Positions 1 to 6,554 are shown, counted from the first letter of the stretch. The stretch is DNA of 6,608 bases from an uncultured Rhodospirillaceae bacterium (GCA_900320035.1 ONQU01000126.1:1-6608); one strand, 5' to 3'. The notes: generated by a model from the sequence alone, not told the origin. Program-made: numbers and translations.

Positions 1-442
1 CATCCAAACGCGCCTGAATTTCCGCCACTGCCGAATTATTTGACGCCGATGAACGCTCGGATTCTGCCAATTTTGCTTCAGTCGCAGTCAATTTGGCCTC
101 AACTTCCGACAATTTTTGTGCCAAACTTCTGTTTTGATTTTCAGCTTCACTAAGCTGGTTTTTATGATTAGACAGCGCCGCATTCAAATTTTGCGTTTCT
201 ATCTGCAAACTGTCGATTCGCGCATTGCGTTCTTCTATCTGCGCTTCCAAAGTTTTAATCTTATCTGCCGCTTCGGTATTATTTTGCGCCGCAGTCAAAT
301 CGGCCGCCATTTTATCTTTTTCGGCATTCAAAGCAACGGTAAAATCTGTGCGTTGCTTTTGCACCACGGCAATCAATTCTTCAACCACACTGCTCAAACG
401 CGTCAATGAACTCTCGCTTTTCGGTAAATTTTGCATATCCAT
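1..442 (-). CDS. Coiled-coil protein of unknown function, partial (C-terminus outside window)
   Basis: Read on the minus strand, an open frame starts with ATG at 442-440 and continues without a stop to the left edge, giving 147 residues. It begins MDMQNLPKSESSLTRL and then becomes rich in Glu, Lys, Gln, Asn and Ala. From about residue 58 to 128 Leu/Ile/Ala recur at heptad-like spacing (for example KIKTLEAQIE, LAQKLSEVEAKL), which indicates a long alpha-helical coiled coil. There is no signal peptide or membrane segment, so it is probably cytoplasmic. The start is supported by a purine-rich AGGAAG about 9 nt upstream on the minus strand. A second ATG two codons later is a less likely start. 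It is transcribed divergently from the block to its right. It may be a small structural or cell-division-associated helical protein of the kind common in Alphaproteobacteria, but no family motif identifies it and I assign no function. The reading frame is secure; the role is unknown. Confidence 0.8.
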   Translation of the reverse strand, partial: MDMQNLPKSESSLTRLSSVVEELIAVVQKQRTDFTVALNAEKDKMAADLTAAQNNTEAADKIKTLEAQIEERNARIDSLQIETQNLNAALSNHKNQLSEAENQNRSLAQKLSEVEAKLTATEAKLAESERSSASNNSAVAEIQARLD

Positions 443-517
443 AATAAAAAACTTCCTTTTATCTAAAATTGTTATATAATCACCTTAATTTAACTTGATA
501 ACATAAAGATAATCAAA
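443..517. promoter_or_regulatory. Divergent AT-rich promoter region
   Basis: This 75-base AT-rich gap separates two genes that point away from each other, so both promoters should lie here. On the plus strand there is a perfect -10 hexamer TATAAT at 475-480, which would give a leader of about 30 nt before the ATG at 518, but no good -35 is visible 16-18 nt upstream. On the minus strand TATATA (478-473) lies 17 nt from a weak TTATCA (501-496). The two -10 candidates overlap. This is pattern matching only; no operator palindrome is obvious. Confidence 0.35.
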
Positions 518-1045
518 ATGCAAAACTTTATCATCAGAATTACGCAAAAAAAATTTAATTTGATTGCTGAAACCGTGTGTCAATGTTTTATTTTGCCGAC
601 GATAAGCGCGGCAGATTTCACGCTTGAATTTGTGCAAAAAGTGCATGCTGCCGGTAAACTGGTGCTTGCACAAGGCGATGATGCGGTGACATTTTATCAA
701 GAATATGGTTTGGACGGTGTGCTTATTGATACGGTTAAAGAAGCCGCGCCGCAGAAGATGATTGAACAGGTGCAAAAACAAATACCGCAAGCTGTTCTTG
801 GGGTTATCAGTCGCAATCGCCGCCATGAAGCAATGTTGGTGAGCGAGTGTGAGCCGGATTTTGTGGCGTTTAAAGTTTGGAATGAGGGTATTGAGCAAAC
901 AAAAGAATTACTCGAGTGGTATAATGAATTGTTTTTAATTCAAAGTGCGGCACAAATTGAAGATGAAGCTGTCGATATTGCGGAATTAACGGCTGATTTT
1001 GTGATTGTTGATGATGTAAAATTTGAGGCCAATCATGCGCTATAA
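518..1045 (+). CDS. ThiE/TenI-like TIM-barrel protein, probably not a canonical thiamine phosphate synthase
   Basis: This 175-residue protein resembles the TMP-TENI (thiamine phosphate synthase/TenI) superfamily. The segment GLDGVLID (about 64-71) matches the family's 'aDGVHlg' strand, LGVISRNRRHEAM (about 93-105) matches 'iGvSxHxxxea', and EPDFVAFKVW (about 111-120) matches 'gADYvxfGp'. A later strand-like segment LTADFVIVDD (about 157-166) occupies the place of 'aGAdgvAv'. The protein is shorter than typical ThiE (roughly 200-220 residues). It lacks the catalytic 'TxTK'-like stretch after DFVAF and the Gly-Gly-Ile phosphate loop, so it may be a divergent or non-catalytic member. Its first 30 residues do not look like the usual barrel start. 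The ATG at 518 has only a weak purine stretch upstream. Its 3' end overlaps truA by 11 bases, which suggests co-expression. No thiamine genes are nearby. The fold call is moderately supported; enzymatic activity is doubtful. Confidence 0.6.
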   Translation: MQNFIIRITQKKFNLIAETVCQCFILPTISAADFTLEFVQKVHAAGKLVLAQGDDAVTFYQEYGLDGVLIDTVKEAAPQKMIEQVQKQIPQAVLGVISRNRRHEAMLVSECEPDFVAFKVWNEGIEQTKELLEWYNELFLIQSAAQIEDEAVDIAELTADFVIVDDVKFEANHAL

Positions 1046-1778
1046 AATTACGGTAGAATATGATGGAACTAACCTCGTGGGCTGGCAAAAGCAAAAAGAC
1101 GGCCCGAGCGTGCAGGAATTTTTGGAGCGTGCGATTAACGGCTTCTCGCATCAAACAACCGAAGTTTACGGGGCCGGACGTACCGATGCCGGTGTGCATG
1201 CCTTAGCTCAAGTGGCACATTTTGATTTAGATTCGCCTCTAAATGCCTTCAAAATGCAGGAAAGTTTGAATGCACTGTTGCGCAAATTGCACGCGCCGGT
1301 AGCGGTGATTAACACGGAAATTGTTGATAAAAATTTTCATGCGCGTTTTTCGGCTAAAGGACGCGGTTATATTTATCGGCTGCTTAATCGCCGCGGGGCG
1401 ACGCCGTTACGCCTTAATCGAGTGTGGCACTTACCGTTTCCGACGCTTGATATTGCAGCCATGCGAGATGGTGCGCAATACCTCTTGGGTAATCATGATT
1501 TCAGCTCGTTTCGCGGTGCGGGGTGTCAGGCACTTTCACCGGTTAAAACGCTCGATAAGCTCGATATTGATATGGCGGGTGATGAGATTATCTTTACGGT
1601 TGAGGCGCGTTCGTTCATATATCATCAGGTGCGTAATATGGTCGGCACGTTAGCGGAAGTGGGGAGCGGTAAATTGGCTCCGGAAGATGTCAAGCGGATA
1701 TTAGAGGCTAAAGACCGCACCAAGGCCGGCATCAGCGCCCCCGCCTGCGGCTTGTATTTGAATAAGGTGATGTATTGA
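1035..1778 (+). CDS. truA: tRNA pseudouridine(38-40) synthase TruA
   Basis: TruA converts uridines 38, 39 and 40 in the anticodon arm of many tRNAs to pseudouridine. It acts as a cytoplasmic homodimer and needs no cofactor. The 247-residue product has the family signatures in order: YDGTNLVGWQ near the N-terminus (9-18), the catalytic motif GAGRTDAGVHA (46-56) with the nucleophilic Asp at residue 51, the GRGYIYRL motif containing the conserved active-site Tyr, and the C-terminal VRNMVGTLAEVGSGK. Length is close to other TruA proteins (about 245-270 residues). The ATG at 1035 is preferred because GAGG lies 6 nt upstream and the protein then begins MRYKITVEYDG, as usual. An in-frame TTG at 1023 would only add four unconserved residues. 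The gene overlaps the upstream ThiE/TenI-like gene by 11 bases and is followed by a 69-base gap before ruvA. All key residues are present, so it should be functional. Confidence 0.96.
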   Translation: MRYKITVEYDGTNLVGWQKQKDGPSVQEFLERAINGFSHQTTEVYGAGRTDAGVHALAQVAHFDLDSPLNAFKMQESLNALLRKLHAPVAVINTEIVDKNFHARFSAKGRGYIYRLLNRRGATPLRLNRVWHLPFPTLDIAAMRDGAQYLLGNHDFSSFRGAGCQALSPVKTLDKLDIDMAGDEIIFTVEARSFIYHQVRNMVGTLAEVGSGKLAPEDVKRILEAKDRTKAGISAPACGLYLNKVMY

Positions 1779-1847
1779 AAAGTATGATAAAATACTTGCA
1801 TAAAGGGCAGAAAATATATATCTTAATCCCAAAGGAACGATAGGAAA
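1779..1847 (+). promoter_or_regulatory. Intergenic gap before ruvA with possible weak promoter and ribosome binding site
   Basis: This is the only sizeable gap inside the plus-strand block. AGGA at 1833-1836 lies 11 nt before the ruvA ATG and is the likely Shine-Dalgarno; a second AGGAA at 1842-1846 is too close to the ATG. A weak promoter-like pair, TTGCAT (1796-1801) and TATCTT (1819-1824) with a 17-nt spacer, could start a separate ruvAB transcript. I see no GTTC-N7-GTTC alphaproteobacterial LexA box, so SOS control is not indicated by this gap. A 6-bp AT-rich inverted repeat (AAGTAT at 1780-1785 with ATACTT at 1792-1797) has no T-tract after it. Confidence 0.3.
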
Positions 1848-2492
1848 ATGATTGCAAAATTACGTGGTATTATAGACACTTTAGGCGAAGATTATTGCAT
1901 TATCGATGTCAATGGTGTCGGCTATTTGGTAGCGGCATCGGCCAAAACACTCGGCAAATTGGCAACTGGCACGGAAGCATCGCTGCTGGTTGAAACCATT
2001 GTGCGTGAAGACAGTATCGCGCTGTTTGGTTTTGCCGATGCATGGGAAAAAGAATGGTTTAATACCTTAACCAAAGTGCAAGGCGTTGGCGCCAAAGTAT
2101 GTTTGAGCATTCTCTCGGTTTTAACCCCGTCGCAACTGGCACAAGCCATTGGGGCACAAGATAAAACGTCGTTTTGTCGGGCGGCCGGTGTGGGGCCGAA
2201 ATTGGCGGCGCGTATCATCACCGAACTCAAAGATAAAATCGTCACTGTTCCGGTTAGCAGCAATAATCTTGAGGTGTTAACGGAAACCTCAAAAGCGGCA
2301 ACGGCAATGCCGGCGGTTGATGATGCCGACTATTCTAAAAGCGAAGACGTTATTTCCGCTTTGGTTAATTTGGGATATCAGCGTTTGGAGGCTTATCGCG
2401 CTGTTACCAAGGTGATGAATGAAAACAAAGAAGCCAATGTGCCAACGCTCATCCGTTTGGCGCTTAAAGAATTTGTCAGTAAGGACTTTTAG
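1848..2492 (+). CDS. ruvA: Holliday junction branch migration complex subunit RuvA
   Basis: RuvA binds four-way DNA junctions as a tetramer, holds them in an open square form and loads the RuvB motor for branch migration during recombinational repair. The 214-residue product is close to the usual length (about 200 residues). It starts [10 protein letters not shown], the typical OB-fold N-terminus. The acidic pin is visible as Glu54-Asp55 in [11 protein letters not shown]. Two helix-hairpin-helix motifs follow: [16 protein letters not shown] (about 74-89) and [19 protein letters not shown] (about 112-130). After a flexible linker, the RuvB-binding C-terminal domain appears as [20 protein letters not shown]. 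Its stop codon is 2 bases from the ruvB start, consistent with a ruvAB operon. No ruvC lies immediately upstream. Nothing suggests loss of function. Confidence 0.97.
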   Translation: MIAKLRGIIDTLGEDYCIIDVNGVGYLVAASAKTLGKLATGTEASLLVETIVREDSIALFGFADAWEKEWFNTLTKVQGVGAKVCLSILSVLTPSQLAQAIGAQDKTSFCRAAGVGPKLAARIITELKDKIVTVPVSSNNLEVLTETSKAATAMPAVDDADYSKSEDVISALVNLGYQRLEAYRAVTKVMNENKEANVPTLIRLALKEFVSKDF

Positions 2493-2494
2493 GT

Positions 2495-3556
2495 ATGAAA
2501 GAAGATGCACGTATCGTTAGCCCACAAGCGCAACCGGAAGATGATGGTCATAATGCCAATCCGGTTAATTTGCGCCCGAATTCGCTGAGTGAATTTGTCG
2601 GTCAGCGCGAGGTTTGCGAAAATTTGAAGGTATTTATTGAAGCGGCTAAGCAACGTGGCGAAGCCTTAGACCATGTGCTGTTTTTTGGACCGCCGGGGCT
2701 GGGTAAGACCACGCTGTCTTCCATTGTGGCCAAAGAATTGGGCGTTGGATTTCGCGCCACGTCGGCACCGATGATTACCAAGTCGGGCGATTTGGCGGCA
2801 ATTTTAACTAATTTGGAACGCAACGATGTGCTGTTTATTGATGAAATTCATCGCTTAAATCCGGCTATTGAGGAAGTTTTATATTCGGCGATGGAAGATT
2901 TTCAGCTTGATTTGATTATCGGTGAAGGACCGTCGGCGCGCTCGGTGCGCATCGATTTGCAACCGTTTACACTGATTGGCGCAACCACGCGTTCCGGATT
3001 GTTGTCGAATCCGTTGCGTGATCGCTTCGGGATTCCGTTACGGCTTGATTTTTACACCGATGAAGAACTTAAAAAAATCGTGTTACGTGGGGCGCGGTTG
3101 CTCAATATTGAAATTTCCGACGATGGCGCAATGGAAATAGCTAAACGGAGTCGTGGTACGCCGCGAATCGCCGGTCGCTTACTGCGGCGCGTGCGTGATT
3201 TTGGTGCGGTTTCGGCGCAAAAAATGATTGATTCACATATTTCGGACATGGCGTTAAAGCGGCTTGATGTCGATAATTTCGGGTTGGATAATTTTGATCG
3301 GCGCTATTTGCATTGCATTGCTAAAAATTACGGCGGCGGACCGGTGGGCGCTGATACATTGGCGGCGGCACTATCGGAAGAACGTGACACCATTGAAGAA
3401 GTGGTGGAGCCTTTCTTGCTTAAACTGGGCTTTTTACAACGGAGGCCGCGCGGGCGAATTATTTCGCAACAAGGTTATCGCTATTTAGGGCTTCCGATGC
3501 CGGCTAAACAAACTAAGCAATATGAATTGCTTGATGTTTTAGGAGAAAATCAGTGA
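2495..3556 (+). CDS. ruvB: Holliday junction branch migration DNA helicase RuvB
   Basis: RuvB is the AAA+ hexameric ATPase that pumps DNA through the RuvA-bound Holliday junction. The 353-residue product shows every expected element: Walker A GPPGLGKT (65-72), Walker B VLFIDE (112-117), the sensor 1 region IGATTRSG (161-168), the arginine-finger segment LRDRFG (174-179), sensor 2 in [17 protein letters not shown] (220-236), and a C-terminal winged helix with RRPRGR (316-321) and GYRYLGL. The family's opening motif [12 protein letters not shown] is at 26-37. The ATG follows the ruvA stop by 2 bases and has AAGGA (2481-2485) about 9 nt upstream, inside the end of ruvA. The last four bases overlap ybgC. 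Length and motifs are normal. Confidence 0.98.
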   Translation: MKEDARIVSPQAQPEDDGHNANPVNLRPNSLSEFVGQREVCENLKVFIEAAKQRGEALDHVLFFGPPGLGKTTLSSIVAKELGVGFRATSAPMITKSGDLAAILTNLERNDVLFIDEIHRLNPAIEEVLYSAMEDFQLDLIIGEGPSARSVRIDLQPFTLIGATTRSGLLSNPLRDRFGIPLRLDFYTDEELKKIVLRGARLLNIEISDDGAMEIAKRSRGTPRIAGRLLRRVRDFGAVSAQKMIDSHISDMALKRLDVDNFGLDNFDRRYLHCIAKNYGGGPVGADTLAAALSEERDTIEEVVEPFLLKLGFLQRRPRGRIISQQGYRYLGLPMPAKQTKQYELLDVLGENQ

Positions 3557-4008
3557 CAACAGCAATTTTACCGGCTGAAGGCGTTTTGCAAAACGGCGTT
3601 TTTTATTATCCGGTGCGCGTGTATTATGAAGATACCGATGCCGGTGGCATAGTTTATTATGCCAATTATCTGAAATTTGCCGAGCGCGCACGCAGTGAAT
3701 TTTTGCGCGCATTGGGGGTTAATCAGCAAAAAATATTAGCTGAGCAACAGGCCGGTTTTGTGGTGCGTTCCTGCCATATTGAATATTTGCAGTCAGCGGT
3801 TTTGGACGATGCATTAACGGTAACGTGTGAAGTAGCAGAAATGGGCAACGCCAGTACAATCATAAAGCAACAAATTTGCCGCGGCGATGTCGTGTTGGCA
3901 CAAATTGAAGTGAAACTGATTTTTCTGAGTTTATCCACCCATCGTCCGACGCGCATTTTACCGGAAATTAAAGAAAAATTTATGGCGATTGATGTTGGTG
4001 GAGATTAA
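3553..4008 (+). CDS. ybgC: YbgC-type acyl-CoA thioesterase (hotdog fold)
   Basis: YbgC proteins are small cytoplasmic hotdog-fold thioesterases that hydrolyse acyl-CoA and are linked in several bacteria to phospholipid metabolism and to the Tol-Pal envelope system. The 151-residue product has the signature [19 protein letters not shown] (24-42), in which Asp29 of the DTD triplet is the expected catalytic residue; VYYANYL replaces the commoner VYHANYL. The start is GTG at 3553, overlapping the ruvB stop by 4 bases (GTGA), with AGGAG (3541-3545) 7 nt upstream. This arrangement favours translational coupling to ruvB. The roughly 18 residues before the hotdog domain are a short extension. In many Alphaproteobacteria and Gammaproteobacteria ybgC is followed by tolQ, tolR, tolA and tolB; here sufB follows instead. 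Confidence 0.94.
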   Translation: MTTAILPAEGVLQNGVFYYPVRVYYEDTDAGGIVYYANYLKFAERARSEFLRALGVNQQKILAEQQAGFVVRSCHIEYLQSAVLDDALTVTCEVAEMGNASTIIKQQICRGDVVLAQIEVKLIFLSLSTHRPTRILPEIKEKFMAIDVGGD

Positions 4009-4011
4009 AAA

Positions 4012-5460
4012 TTGGTTGAGCAAGCGGAACTTTTAAAACAACTGGAAGAACAAAAATATAAATACGGCTTTGTCACCGATATTGAAGCTGATATGGCTCC
4101 GCGCGGCTTAAATGAAGATATTATCCGCTTAATTTCGGCCAAAAAAAATGAGCCGCATTGGCTTTTAGAGTGGCGTTTGAAGGCCTACCGCCATTGGTTG
4201 ACCATGAGTGAGCCGACTTGGGCCAAACTTACCTTTGAACCGGTTGATTATCAAAGTTTGTTTTATTATGCCGCTCCTAAACAGAAGGTAAAGCCGAAAA
4301 GTTTAGATGAAGTTGATCAAACGTTGCTCGATACTTATAACAAACTGGGGATTCCGCTGAAAGAACAAGAAGCCCTAGCCGGTGTGGTGGCGGTTGATGC
4401 GGTGTTTGACAGCGTGTCGGTAGCAACCACTTATCGAGCGCAATTAGCTGAAAAAGGTATTATCTTTTGTTCCATTTCCGAAGCCATCAAAGAGCATCCG
4501 GATTTGGTGCAAAAATATTTAGGTTCGGTGGTTCCTTATACCGATAATTTTTATGCCTGTTTAAATTCAGCCGTGTTTACCGACGGTTCATTTGTGTATA
4601 TCCCGAAGGGCGTGCATTGTCCGCTAGAACTTTCAACGTATTTCCGCATCAATGCGCAAAATACCGGTCAATTTGAACGCACGCTGATTGTGGCCGAAGA
4701 CGATAGTTATGTTTCCTATTTAGAAGGTTGCACCGCGCCGCAACGCGATGAAAATCAGCTGCATGCGGCAATTGTAGAAATTGTGGTGCTGAACAATGCC
4801 GAAGTTAAATATTCGACCGTGCAAAATTGGTATCCCGGCGATGAAAACGGTAACGGCGGGGTTTATAATTTTGTAACCAAACGTGCCGCTTGCCGCGGTG
4901 TTAATGCTAAAATTTCGTGGACACAGGTGGAAACCGGTTCGGCCATAACATGGAAATATCCGTCATGTATTTTGCAAGGCGATAATTCCGTGGGCGAATT
5001 TTATTCGGTGGCAATAACCCATCATCATCAACAGGCCGATACCGGCACCAAAATGATTCATTTAGGGCGCGGCACACGTTCTAAAATTATCTCCAAAGGC
5101 ATATCGGCAGGACATTCCAACCAAACTTATCGCGGATTGGTTGATGTGAGCAAAAATGCCACCGGTGCGCGCAATTTTTCGCAATGTGATAGTTTACTCA
5201 TCGGCAATCATTGTGGGTCACATACCGTGCCGTATATCCGAAATCGCAACCAATCAGCGGTTTTGGAACACGAGGCAACGACCTCCAAAATCAGTGATGA
5301 GCAATTATTTTATTGCTTACAGCGCGGCATCGGCGAAGAAGAAGCGGTGGGCTTAATTGTTAATGGTTTTTGTAAAGAAGTTATGCAAAAATTGCCGATG
5401 GAATTTGCTATTGAGGCCACAAAGTTAATTAATATCAGCTTAGAAGGCAGTGTAGGATAA
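4012..5460 (+). CDS. sufB: Fe-S cluster assembly scaffold protein SufB
   Basis: SufB is the core of the SufBC2D scaffold, which builds Fe-S clusters using sulfur from SufS (often through SufE or SufU) and ATP hydrolysis by SufC. The 482-residue product is near the usual 470-495. It has the diagnostic [10 protein letters not shown] (16-25) and [18 protein letters not shown] (31-48) at the N-terminus. The C-terminal core contains SQCDSLLIG (390-398) with conserved Cys392, and [17 protein letters not shown] (419-435), where His420 and Glu421 match residues implicated in cluster assembly. The start is taken as TTG at 4012, because GGAG (4000-4003) lies 8 nt upstream and the next in-frame ATG would remove the conserved [10 protein letters not shown]. 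Only 3 bases separate it from ybgC, so it is probably co-transcribed with ruvAB-ybgC. No sufC, sufD or sufS follows, and a new promoter begins about 30 bases after the stop. Confidence 0.96.
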   Translation: MVEQAELLKQLEEQKYKYGFVTDIEADMAPRGLNEDIIRLISAKKNEPHWLLEWRLKAYRHWLTMSEPTWAKLTFEPVDYQSLFYYAAPKQKVKPKSLDEVDQTLLDTYNKLGIPLKEQEALAGVVAVDAVFDSVSVATTYRAQLAEKGIIFCSISEAIKEHPDLVQKYLGSVVPYTDNFYACLNSAVFTDGSFVYIPKGVHCPLELSTYFRINAQNTGQFERTLIVAEDDSYVSYLEGCTAPQRDENQLHAAIVEIVVLNNAEVKYSTVQNWYPGDENGNGGVYNFVTKRAACRGVNAKISWTQVETGSAITWKYPSCILQGDNSVGEFYSVAITHHHQQADTGTKMIHLGRGTRSKIISKGISAGHSNQTYRGLVDVSKNATGARNFSQCDSLLIGNHCGSHTVPYIRNRNQSAVLEHEATTSKISDEQLFYCLQRGIGEEEAVGLIVNGFCKEVMQKLPMEFAIEATKLINISLEGSVG

Positions 5461-5490
5461 ATAAAATCGTTCTATTTCGACAAAAAACAC

Positions 5491-5519
5491 TTGCAAAACC
5501 CGAAAAAAGATGTTATGAT
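5491..5519 (+). promoter_or_regulatory. Sigma70-type promoter with extended -10
   Basis: TTGCAA (5491-5496, 4 of 6 matches to TTGACA) and TATGAT (5514-5519, 5 of 6 matches to TATAAT) are separated by exactly 17 nt, and TGT directly precedes the -10, making it an extended -10. This is the best promoter match in the window. Transcription would start near 5526, giving a leader of about 205 nt before the ATG at 5733. It lies 30 bases after the sufB stop with no terminator between, so some read-through from the upstream operon is possible. Confidence 0.7.
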
Positions 5520-5540
5520 ACAGACAATAAAAAAATTATT

Positions 5541-5593
5541 ATGGCATTACGCTACAAATTATGTCTCTTATTAAGAGCATTAGTGTTTGCCAT
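5541..5593 (+). other. Long interrupted RNA hairpin in the leader
   Basis: ATGGCA (5541-5546) pairs with TGCCAT (5588-5593). After a small 2x1 internal loop, ACGCTA (5549-5554) pairs with TAGTGT (5581-5586, one G-U pair). The apical part has CTCTT and AAGAG forming 5 bp around an ATT loop, separated from the lower stem by an asymmetric internal loop. That makes 17 base pairs in three blocks. It has no following T-tract, so it is not an intrinsic terminator. Pairing was read by eye. Confidence 0.55.
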
Positions 5594-5683
5594 GAGATTC
5601 CGGTTTGTCGTATTTTAAGTTAGTTAGCAATAATTAGCGGCGTGCGATGAATTTTCTCTCTTTTGATTTTTTATATTAACCTC

Positions 5684-5715
5684 TCCCGTCACCGCATCTT
5701 GATGCACCGGCGGGA
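5684..5715 (+). other. Stable hairpin close to the start codon
   Basis: TCCCGTC (5684-5690) pairs with GGCGGGA (5709-5715) over 7 bp including one G-U. A symmetric 3x3 internal loop leads to GCAT (5694-5697) paired with ATGC (5702-5705) around a CTTG tetraloop. It is GC-rich in an otherwise AT-rich leader and ends 17 nt before the ATG at 5733. The bases after it are A-rich, not T-rich, so it does not fit a terminator. A role in positioning ribosomes or in mRNA stability is an inference. Confidence 0.55.
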
Positions 5716-5732
5716 CTTAAAAATTAAATAAA

Positions 5733-6419
5733 ATGGCAAATATTAAAGCTATTCTCGCTAGCGTCCTCGTGATGTTGGTGAGCGCACCATTTTTCGGTGC
5801 AGGTCTTGCTTATGGTGAGACCGCAAACGGGAGTGCCCCAAAAGCCTCCCAAGTTGTAAATGGCGACAACGCCGGCATCACAGCAACCTTGCTTGATGGC
5901 GGCCGTTGGCAGTTGGTAGGTATGGGCTTGTCCCTAACTGCTGACTCTGCCGAGTGGAGCCGCGAGCGCTTTGCGTTCGTAAATGCCACTAAGGTTGCTG
6001 GGACGGATTCCGTCGAGGTGACCTTGAGCAGAAATGGACAAGAACTGTGCTTCCGCACACTCAAGCCAAATTGGCTCGAGGTTCTGCCCAGCCAACCGGT
6101 CTACCGTGACCGTCTCTTTGTGCGTACTGCATCAGCATATGCAAAGAGAGAATATTTCACGGTATTGACCTCCGCCGACGCTCCCCATTATCAGGAGCAC
6201 AACGTCGGCGGTCTGGCAGAGTGGCCCACCGTCGCCGCTGCGAAACCTTCGCAGCAAGTGGCCTTCACCGGCACACCGACACCCCGTCAGGGCGGAGGTG
6301 TTGTCCTCAAGGTGGAGGAGTCATCAGAGGCCAAGGCCGTTCATACCATCGCAGATGGTGTAAAGAACGGTACCATCGTCATCGGCAAGCCGATGAAAAA
6401 AGGCCTCAAGCGGAAGTAA
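5733..6419 (+). CDS. Secreted or envelope protein of unknown function
   Basis: I do not recognise this 228-residue protein. Residues 1-28 look like a Sec signal peptide: Lys5, a hydrophobic core (AILASVLVMLVSAPFFGAGL) and a plausible cleavage after Ala-Tyr-Gly28. The mature part is rich in short hydrophobic/polar alternations (ITATLLDGGRWQLVGMGLSL, VEVTLSRNGQELCF) suggesting beta strands, has a single Cys (106), and then a Pro/Gly-rich linker (about 179-190) leads to a short C-terminal segment ending KPMKKGLKRK. No lipobox, anchor or catalytic motif is seen. Codon use differs from upstream genes: Glu is GAG in ten of twelve cases and Lys is mostly AAG, while upstream genes prefer GAA and AAA. 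It is a single-gene unit with its own promoter, long structured leader and terminator. There is no Shine-Dalgarno; the ATG is chosen because it directly precedes the signal peptide. Acquisition by transfer or a highly expressed lineage-specific protein are both possible. Confidence 0.8.
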   Translation: MANIKAILASVLVMLVSAPFFGAGLAYGETANGSAPKASQVVNGDNAGITATLLDGGRWQLVGMGLSLTADSAEWSRERFAFVNATKVAGTDSVEVTLSRNGQELCFRTLKPNWLEVLPSQPVYRDRLFVRTASAYAKREYFTVLTSADAPHYQEHNVGGLAEWPTVAAAKPSQQVAFTGTPTPRQGGGVVLKVEESSEAKAVHTIADGVKNGTIVIGKPMKKGLKRK

Positions 6420-6434
6420 TCTCCCGCTCCTTTC

Positions 6435-6474
6435 ACCCCCGTTTCTCGTGCAGAGATGGGGGTTTCCTTTTTTT
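6435..6474 (+). terminator. Intrinsic (Rho-independent) terminator
   Basis: ACCCCC (6435-6440) pairs with GGGGGT (6458-6463); the stem continues with a G-T wobble and T-A, a TT bulge, and CTC/GAG closing a GTGCA loop. TTTCCTTTTTTT follows at 6463-6474. It starts 16 bases after the stop of the secreted-protein gene and closes its transcript. Confidence 0.88.
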
Positions 6475-6484
6475 GCAGCATTAT

Positions 6485-6536
6485 TTCGTTTTTCTATATT
6501 GTCATCCCTCGATTGCGCAAGCAATCGTCAAGGGAT
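6485..6536. repeat. REP-like palindromic element, copy 1
   Basis: Bases 6485-6511 match 6563-6589 at 25 of 27 positions. Joined to this unit is a palindrome: ATCCCT (6504-6509) with AGGGAT (6531-6536), and inside it CGATTGC (6510-6516) with GCAATCG (6521-6527) around a GCAA loop; a 3-nt bulge (TCA) sits on the right arm. The 'TGTCATCC...GGATC' style resembles dispersed intergenic palindromes common in Alphaproteobacteria. It lies beyond the terminator, in non-coding sequence. Confidence 0.7.
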
Positions 6537-6554
6537 CTTCGAATTAAATAATAA

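Larger units (their letters stand above)
5526..5732 (+). promoter_or_regulatory. Long structured 5' leader of the secreted-protein gene
   Basis: About 205 nt separate the predicted transcription start from the ATG at 5733. Two hairpins (5541-5593 and 5684-5715) flank an AT-rich middle containing T-rich stretches (5651-5676). The final 17 nt before the ATG are almost entirely A and T with no Shine-Dalgarno. The leader does not match a riboswitch class that I recognise. It could be a regulatory 5' UTR that controls translation, or a processed small RNA. Its extent is inferred from the promoter position. Confidence 0.45.

Noticed and set aside
485..898. Minus-strand 137-codon open frame opposite the ThiE/TenI-like gene
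   Set aside because: It lies antisense to a frame with recognisable barrel motifs; its His/Phe/Asn-rich translation has no domain-like pattern.
1023..1034. Alternative TTG start for truA
   Set aside because: It adds four unconserved residues and would swallow the GAGG site that serves the ATG at 1035.
1780..1797. Inverted repeat AAGTAT/ATACTT after truA as a terminator
   Set aside because: The stem is only 6 AT-rich pairs and no T-tract follows.
1922..2263. Minus-strand 113-codon open frame within ruvA
   Set aside because: Shadow of the well-conserved ruvA frame; no independent start signal or motif.
5541..5618. 25-codon open frame MALRYKLCLLL... in the leader
   Set aside because: It has no Shine-Dalgarno and coincides with the paired bases of the first hairpin, so the ATG is better explained as stem sequence. 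A leader peptide cannot be excluded.
5684..5715. Hairpin as an intrinsic terminator or attenuator end
   Set aside because: The bases after it are A-rich (CTTAAAAATTAAATAAA) with no run of T.
6221..6547. Plus-strand 108-codon open frame overlapping the end of the secreted-protein gene
   Set aside because: It is out of frame with that gene, runs through the terminator and into repeats, and its Arg/His-rich translation looks non-coding.
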